Translations under genes and position numbers: made by a program
Notes under the pieces: generated by a model
The model's input: the letters and a program-made list of their open reading frames with translations, nothing else
Told to the model about the DNA's origin: nothing
Databases searched by the model: none
Shown here: positions 33,670 to 36,227 of the stretch, in pieces
Numbering within the stretch: the first letter of the stretch is position 1
How the letters are laid out: each line of letters opens with the position of its first letter
Origin: Veillonella montpellierensis DSM 17217
GTDB lineage: Bacteria; Bacillota; Negativicutes; Veillonellales; Veillonellaceae
NCBI RefSeq assembly: GCF_000426745.1
Contig: NZ_AUFY01000017.1
Coordinates: 1-36,227, forward strand
Direction: 5' to 3'
Length of the DNA stretch: 36,227 nucleotides

Positions 33670-33710
33670 AAAAAACACGCTAATGCTCAAAACTCATTAG
33701 CGTGTTTTTT
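33670..33710. terminator. Bidirectional terminator after the aldo/keto reductase gene
   Basis: AAAAAACACGCTAATG (33670-33685) pairs perfectly with CATTAGCGTGTTTTTT (33695-33710) around a 9-nt loop, with U-runs on both strands. It serves the aldo/keto reductase gene (plus) and the carbonic anhydrase gene (minus), whose stop is 12 bp away. Confidence 0.92.
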
Positions 33711-33721
33711 AGTACATAGTT

Positions 33722-34291
33722 CTATTGATTTTCTTGTGATTCCACAGATAACATGCGAAATTCTCCTGTAGCAGGATCCATCATGCCCCCATAAAAGTGT
33801 ATATACGCTGGAAATAAAGGATGCTTTTTCAGTCTATCCACCGTAAATAATACATTATGTTCAGATACACAGAATTTATCCATCCAATCAATTAATCCTG
33901 TTTCAATCATACGAATTGCATCACGATTGATACCAGCAGCAACCATTTTCTGAATAAAACTTTGAGAGCTAAAATCAATCATGCCACATTCTTCATGACC
34001 AATGACTAAAACATCTTCTACTTCCATGCCATATACGGCAACTAGTAAACTTTGCACCACACTATCAAATGGATTAGTTACACTATTTCCCGCAGTTTTT
34101 ATAACAATAATTTCACCACGCGTATATCCTAGTGCACGTTCTAACATATCCACTAAACGCGTATCCATACAAGTGACAATCGCCAACTTTTTCTTAGGAT
34201 GACTCGTTAAATGTTCTCTCATATGAGGATCATTTTTTGAATCCTCTAAAAATTTACGATTTGCTGTAACTAATTCATCTATATTCAACAT
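33722..34291 (-). CDS. Beta-class carbonic anhydrase
   Basis: A 189-residue zinc enzyme interconverting CO2 and bicarbonate. The zinc and catalytic residues are all visible: Cys41, Asp43 and Arg45 in CMDTRL, and His99 with Cys102 in HEECGM. The conserved KTAGNSV (65-71) and VLVIGH (94-99) segments are present. The length and the short HEECGM form match the small beta-carbonic anhydrases of Firmicutes. In an organism depending on carboxylation/decarboxylation of C4 acids, bicarbonate supply is a plausible role. It lies 43 bp after the ferredoxin-nitroreductase gene with GGAGGG before the ATG, so the two are probably co-transcribed. Confidence 0.92.
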   Translation of the reverse strand: MLNIDELVTANRKFLEDSKNDPHMREHLTSHPKKKLAIVTCMDTRLVDMLERALGYTRGEIIVIKTAGNSVTNPFDSVVQSLLVAVYGMEVEDVLVIGHEECGMIDFSSQSFIQKMVAAGINRDAIRMIETGLIDWMDKFCVSEHNVLFTVDRLKKHPLFPAYIHFYGGMMDPATGEFRMLSVESQENQ

Positions 34292-34334
34292 GTATATCCC
34301 TCCTATCTGATATACAATTATGCAGAGCTAAGAC

Positions 34335-35144
34335 TTAATCTTGAAAAGTAACTTTTAGTGGGTCTCTATCCACTACATTTTTATAACGAAATTTAGGATA
34401 GCCTAACAAAATAGCACCTGCTACCATCTTGTCACTCGGTATCCCGACTAATTCTAAAACTGTATCATCTTCATAGATACAGGCATGTTCAAAAAAACCA
34501 GCCCAACATGAACCAATCCCAATCGTCGGTGCAAATAATTCTGCATAGGCTAGTGCAAAATGTCCACTGTCATGCGTTCGTTCTCTATCTCGTTTATCAC
34601 CTATAGCGACAACTAGTGTCGGTGCATTACGTAAAATATGATCATTTCCTTTATCCACCTCTGCTTGTACACCTCGTACATAGAGCCGCATCATAGCATT
34701 AGTTTTAGCCATCTTATGCATCCATGCCAGTACAGCAGCCGAAATTTTTTTCAACACCTCTTTATTTCGTATAACAATATATGAAATACCTTGTGTATTT
34801 GTTGCAGTAGGTGCCATACGTGCTACATTTAATAATCTAATAATCAATTCGTCCGGCACAAATTTATCCTTGTAATTGCGAATGGAACGACGACTACGTA
34901 AAAATAACTCTGCCTGTTCAGGAGAAATCATTTGTTTCTGATCAATAGTAAACTGATTGATTCTAGGTGTTTTATCATAATCTAAGGCATTTGTTGGACA
35001 TATAGCTACACAATGTCCACAGGAAATACACCCACCTTTTCCCTTTATCGGACCTTGTGGAGTAAACACCAATAAGCCTGTCGGGCATTCAGCTACACAC
35101 AATCCACACTTCGTACAGACTTCTGTATTCACTGTAAAAATCAT
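34335..35144 (-). CDS. Ferredoxin-nitroreductase fusion protein
   Basis: A 269-residue protein combining two domains. Residues 1-55 form a bacterial-type 2x[4Fe-4S] ferredoxin with complete cluster ligands, Cys10, 13, 16, 20 and Cys39, 42, 45, 49. Residues about 75-269 form an FMN nitroreductase domain (FLRSRRSIRNYKDKFV, ARMAPTATNTQGISYIV, NAPTLVVAIGD, GIGSCWAGFF, GAILLGYPKFRYKNV). Such fusions take electrons from ferredoxin-type donors rather than directly from NAD(P)H; the acceptor is unknown. An extended -10 promoter (TGGTATAAT on the minus strand, 35178-35186) lies upstream. GGAGG precedes the ATG. It is likely the first gene of a two-gene unit with carbonic anhydrase. Confidence 0.92.
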   Translation of the reverse strand: MIFTVNTEVCTKCGLCVAECPTGLLVFTPQGPIKGKGGCISCGHCVAICPTNALDYDKTPRINQFTIDQKQMISPEQAELFLRSRRSIRNYKDKFVPDELIIRLLNVARMAPTATNTQGISYIVIRNKEVLKKISAAVLAWMHKMAKTNAMMRLYVRGVQAEVDKGNDHILRNAPTLVVAIGDKRDRERTHDSGHFALAYAELFAPTIGIGSCWAGFFEHACIYEDDTVLELVGIPSDKMVAGAILLGYPKFRYKNVVDRDPLKVTFQD

Positions 35145-35177
35145 TTATATAATCCTCCATAAATATGCTATTTAATT

Positions 35178-35186
35178 ATTATACCA
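35178..35186 (-). promoter_or_regulatory. Extended -10 promoter of the ferredoxin-nitroreductase gene
   Basis: TGGTATAAT on the minus strand, with TCGTCA 17 nt further upstream as a weak -35. It lies 34 bp before the start codon. Confidence 0.55.
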
Positions 35187-35343
35187 TATTTAATCATATC
35201 TGACGATTTCTTATACTACGTCAAAATTTCACCATATCTAATCGCATTACATTGGTTTTATTAAAAAAATCTTTTTCTTATAAAATATATATGACACACA
35301 ACTATATACTATTTCTAGTATACTTTTTATCATAAACGATAAA

Positions 35344-35378
35344 AATCACCTTGCATCAAAATTGACGGCAAGGTGATT
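35344..35378 (-). terminator. Orphan terminator-like hairpin
   Basis: AATCACCTTGC (35344-35354) pairs perfectly with GCAAGGTGATT (35368-35378) around 13 nt. On the minus strand it is followed by a short U-run (TTTTT including the stem end). No gene lies upstream on that strand within the window, so the transcript it ends is unknown. The stem base repeats that of the terminator at 7382-7435. Confidence 0.55.
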
Positions 35379-35602
35379 CCTTTAGTACGCTAGTTAAAAA
35401 ATATGTATAGTAGGTTAGATAATAGAAATTCACTATTCCCATATTTAAAACATCATACTTAACTCTCTAACTAACTGTTATAGCAAACAGTCATCACACT
35501 ATACTAGTGTTAGAAGATTATATAGATGATATCATATACTTATTAATCTGTAAATATATATTAGCAAAAATAATTAAAATTTCATTAATCTATATTACAT
35601 TT

Positions 35603-35629
35603 CCTAATTATAAATATATTATAATTAGG
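35603..35629. repeat. Perfect 11-bp inverted repeat
   Basis: CCTAATTATAA (35603-35613) and TTATAATTAGG (35619-35629) around ATATA, with no U-run on either side. It lies in the gene-poor right end and may be a protein-binding site or chance AT-rich dyad. Confidence 0.35.
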
Positions 35630-36186
35630 TATTATATGATTCAACATCACATCTTCCTGTAAAAAATCTATCTCAATAAAATATATTATAATACTACTAC
35701 GGCTACATAGTATAATTTTTTCAAAATAAAATTAGGTACTGATGATATGATTCGCTATACTTCAAAACATATTACAATCATCTATTATTAATAACGATTA
35801 CGCACTAAACCTAGACCCATTCTATCATGAAACCGCACTATAAATGAGTACTTCCACTGTTATTATCTTCTCTAGCAATGATTACATAAAAGCCCCACTA
35901 TATAAAGCATATCAAAACCTAAAAAATACTCATTATTATGTTTATTCTTAACAAGCTATCAATGATACGTTATGACTATACTAAAACAATTACCATAGAA
36001 TGTATAGTTTTAATACCATAGTAATACTATAATTGAAATGATGACAACATATACTAAGCATACCGTATCCCATATTGAGCAACTGTTAAAATAGAGTGAT
36101 ACAATAACAAATCATTTCTCTACTAACATAGCAAAAAACTCATTATTTTTTCTTAACAGAGCGCACTAATCTAAAATAAAAATCAT

Positions 36187-36227
36187 AACCACCCGTAGAA
36201 CGGGTGGTTTGCTCTGACCCTATAAGG
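36187..36227. mobile_element. GC-rich terminal hairpin, possible IS200/IS605-type element end (truncated by window edge)
   Basis: AACCACCCG (36187-36195) pairs perfectly with CGGGTGGTT (36201-36209) around TAGAA, followed by TGCTCTGACCCTATAAGG to the edge. A compact GC-rich hairpin near the boundary, in otherwise AT-rich DNA, resembles the subterminal hairpins of IS200/IS605 elements. No transposase is in the window, so this is tentative; it could also be a terminator. Confidence 0.35.

Larger units (their letters stand above)
35187..36186. other. Gene-poor region at the right end
   Basis: About 1 kb of very AT-rich DNA with no open frame of useful length on either strand, no ribosome site followed by a coding frame, and no tRNA. 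It contains the hairpins listed at 35344-35378 and 35603-35629. It may be a decayed segment or an insertion-element flank. Confidence 0.5.

Noticed and set aside
1-36227. CRISPR arrays, prophage, toxin-antitoxin or secretion-system loci
   Set aside because: No regularly spaced direct repeats and no gene resembling such systems was seen on either strand.

Overview
The window looks like a chromosomal segment of Veillonella or a very close Negativicutes relative, that is, a Firmicute with an outer membrane. Three things suggest this. The left edge carries the 5' end of a 16S rRNA gene (minus strand) whose sequence resembles Veillonella 16S. The DNA is strongly AT-rich with Firmicutes-type AGGAGG ribosome sites. 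The gene set also includes diderm-specific TonB-dependent receptors with ExbB, ExbD and TonB. Genus is inferred from remembered sequence features, not from a database search.

Layout. 1-422: 16S start, its leader and two tandem promoters reading left. 443-700: no convincing gene, but two strong inverted repeats and a terminator reading right. 782-2463: NfsA-like nitroreductase and MenG/UbiE (minus). 2755-3975: SstT serine/threonine symporter (plus). 4344-7330: a CDF metal exporter and a flavin disulfide reductase, transcribed apart from a 53-bp near-perfect palindrome that reads as two back-to-back promoters. 7598-9617: KtrB-KtrA potassium uptake. 9722-12309: PepSY protein, DoxX plus AI-2E-family membrane proteins, and a 57-residue secreted peptide. 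12595-16216 (plus): DUF1638 protein, a 721-residue Sel1-repeat protein, and apt.

16384-26601 (minus) is a trans-envelope metal or metallophore uptake region. A Fur-box-like site and promoter precede a TonB-dependent receptor. It is followed by a periplasmic binding protein, a FecCD permease, a FecE-type ATPase, ExbB, ExbD and TonB, tightly spaced or overlapping. A terminator separates this from a second transcription unit with another TonB-dependent receptor and a small secreted helical protein. The first unit therefore encodes both the transporter and its own energy-transducing complex.

26884-35144 is mostly minus-strand metabolism: ATP-dependent PEP carboxykinase, a DUF438/hemerythrin-like/PAS/DUF1858 multidomain sensor candidate, PsiE, a crotonase, an aldo/keto reductase (plus), a beta-carbonic anhydrase and a ferredoxin-nitroreductase fusion. 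From 35145 to the right edge there is over 1 kb without a convincing gene, holding hairpins and, at the very end, a GC-rich hairpin that may be the end of an IS200/IS605-type element. Both edges fall in sequence that is normally repeated in genomes (rRNA operon, possible IS), so the window may be a complete assembly contig.

No CRISPR array, tRNA, phage or plasmid gene was found. The observations most worth a second look are the symmetric divergent promoter at 5647-5699, the hairpin between ribosome site and start codon of the DUF1638 gene, the possible structured RNA divergent from the rRNA operon, and the secreted partner of the second receptor.
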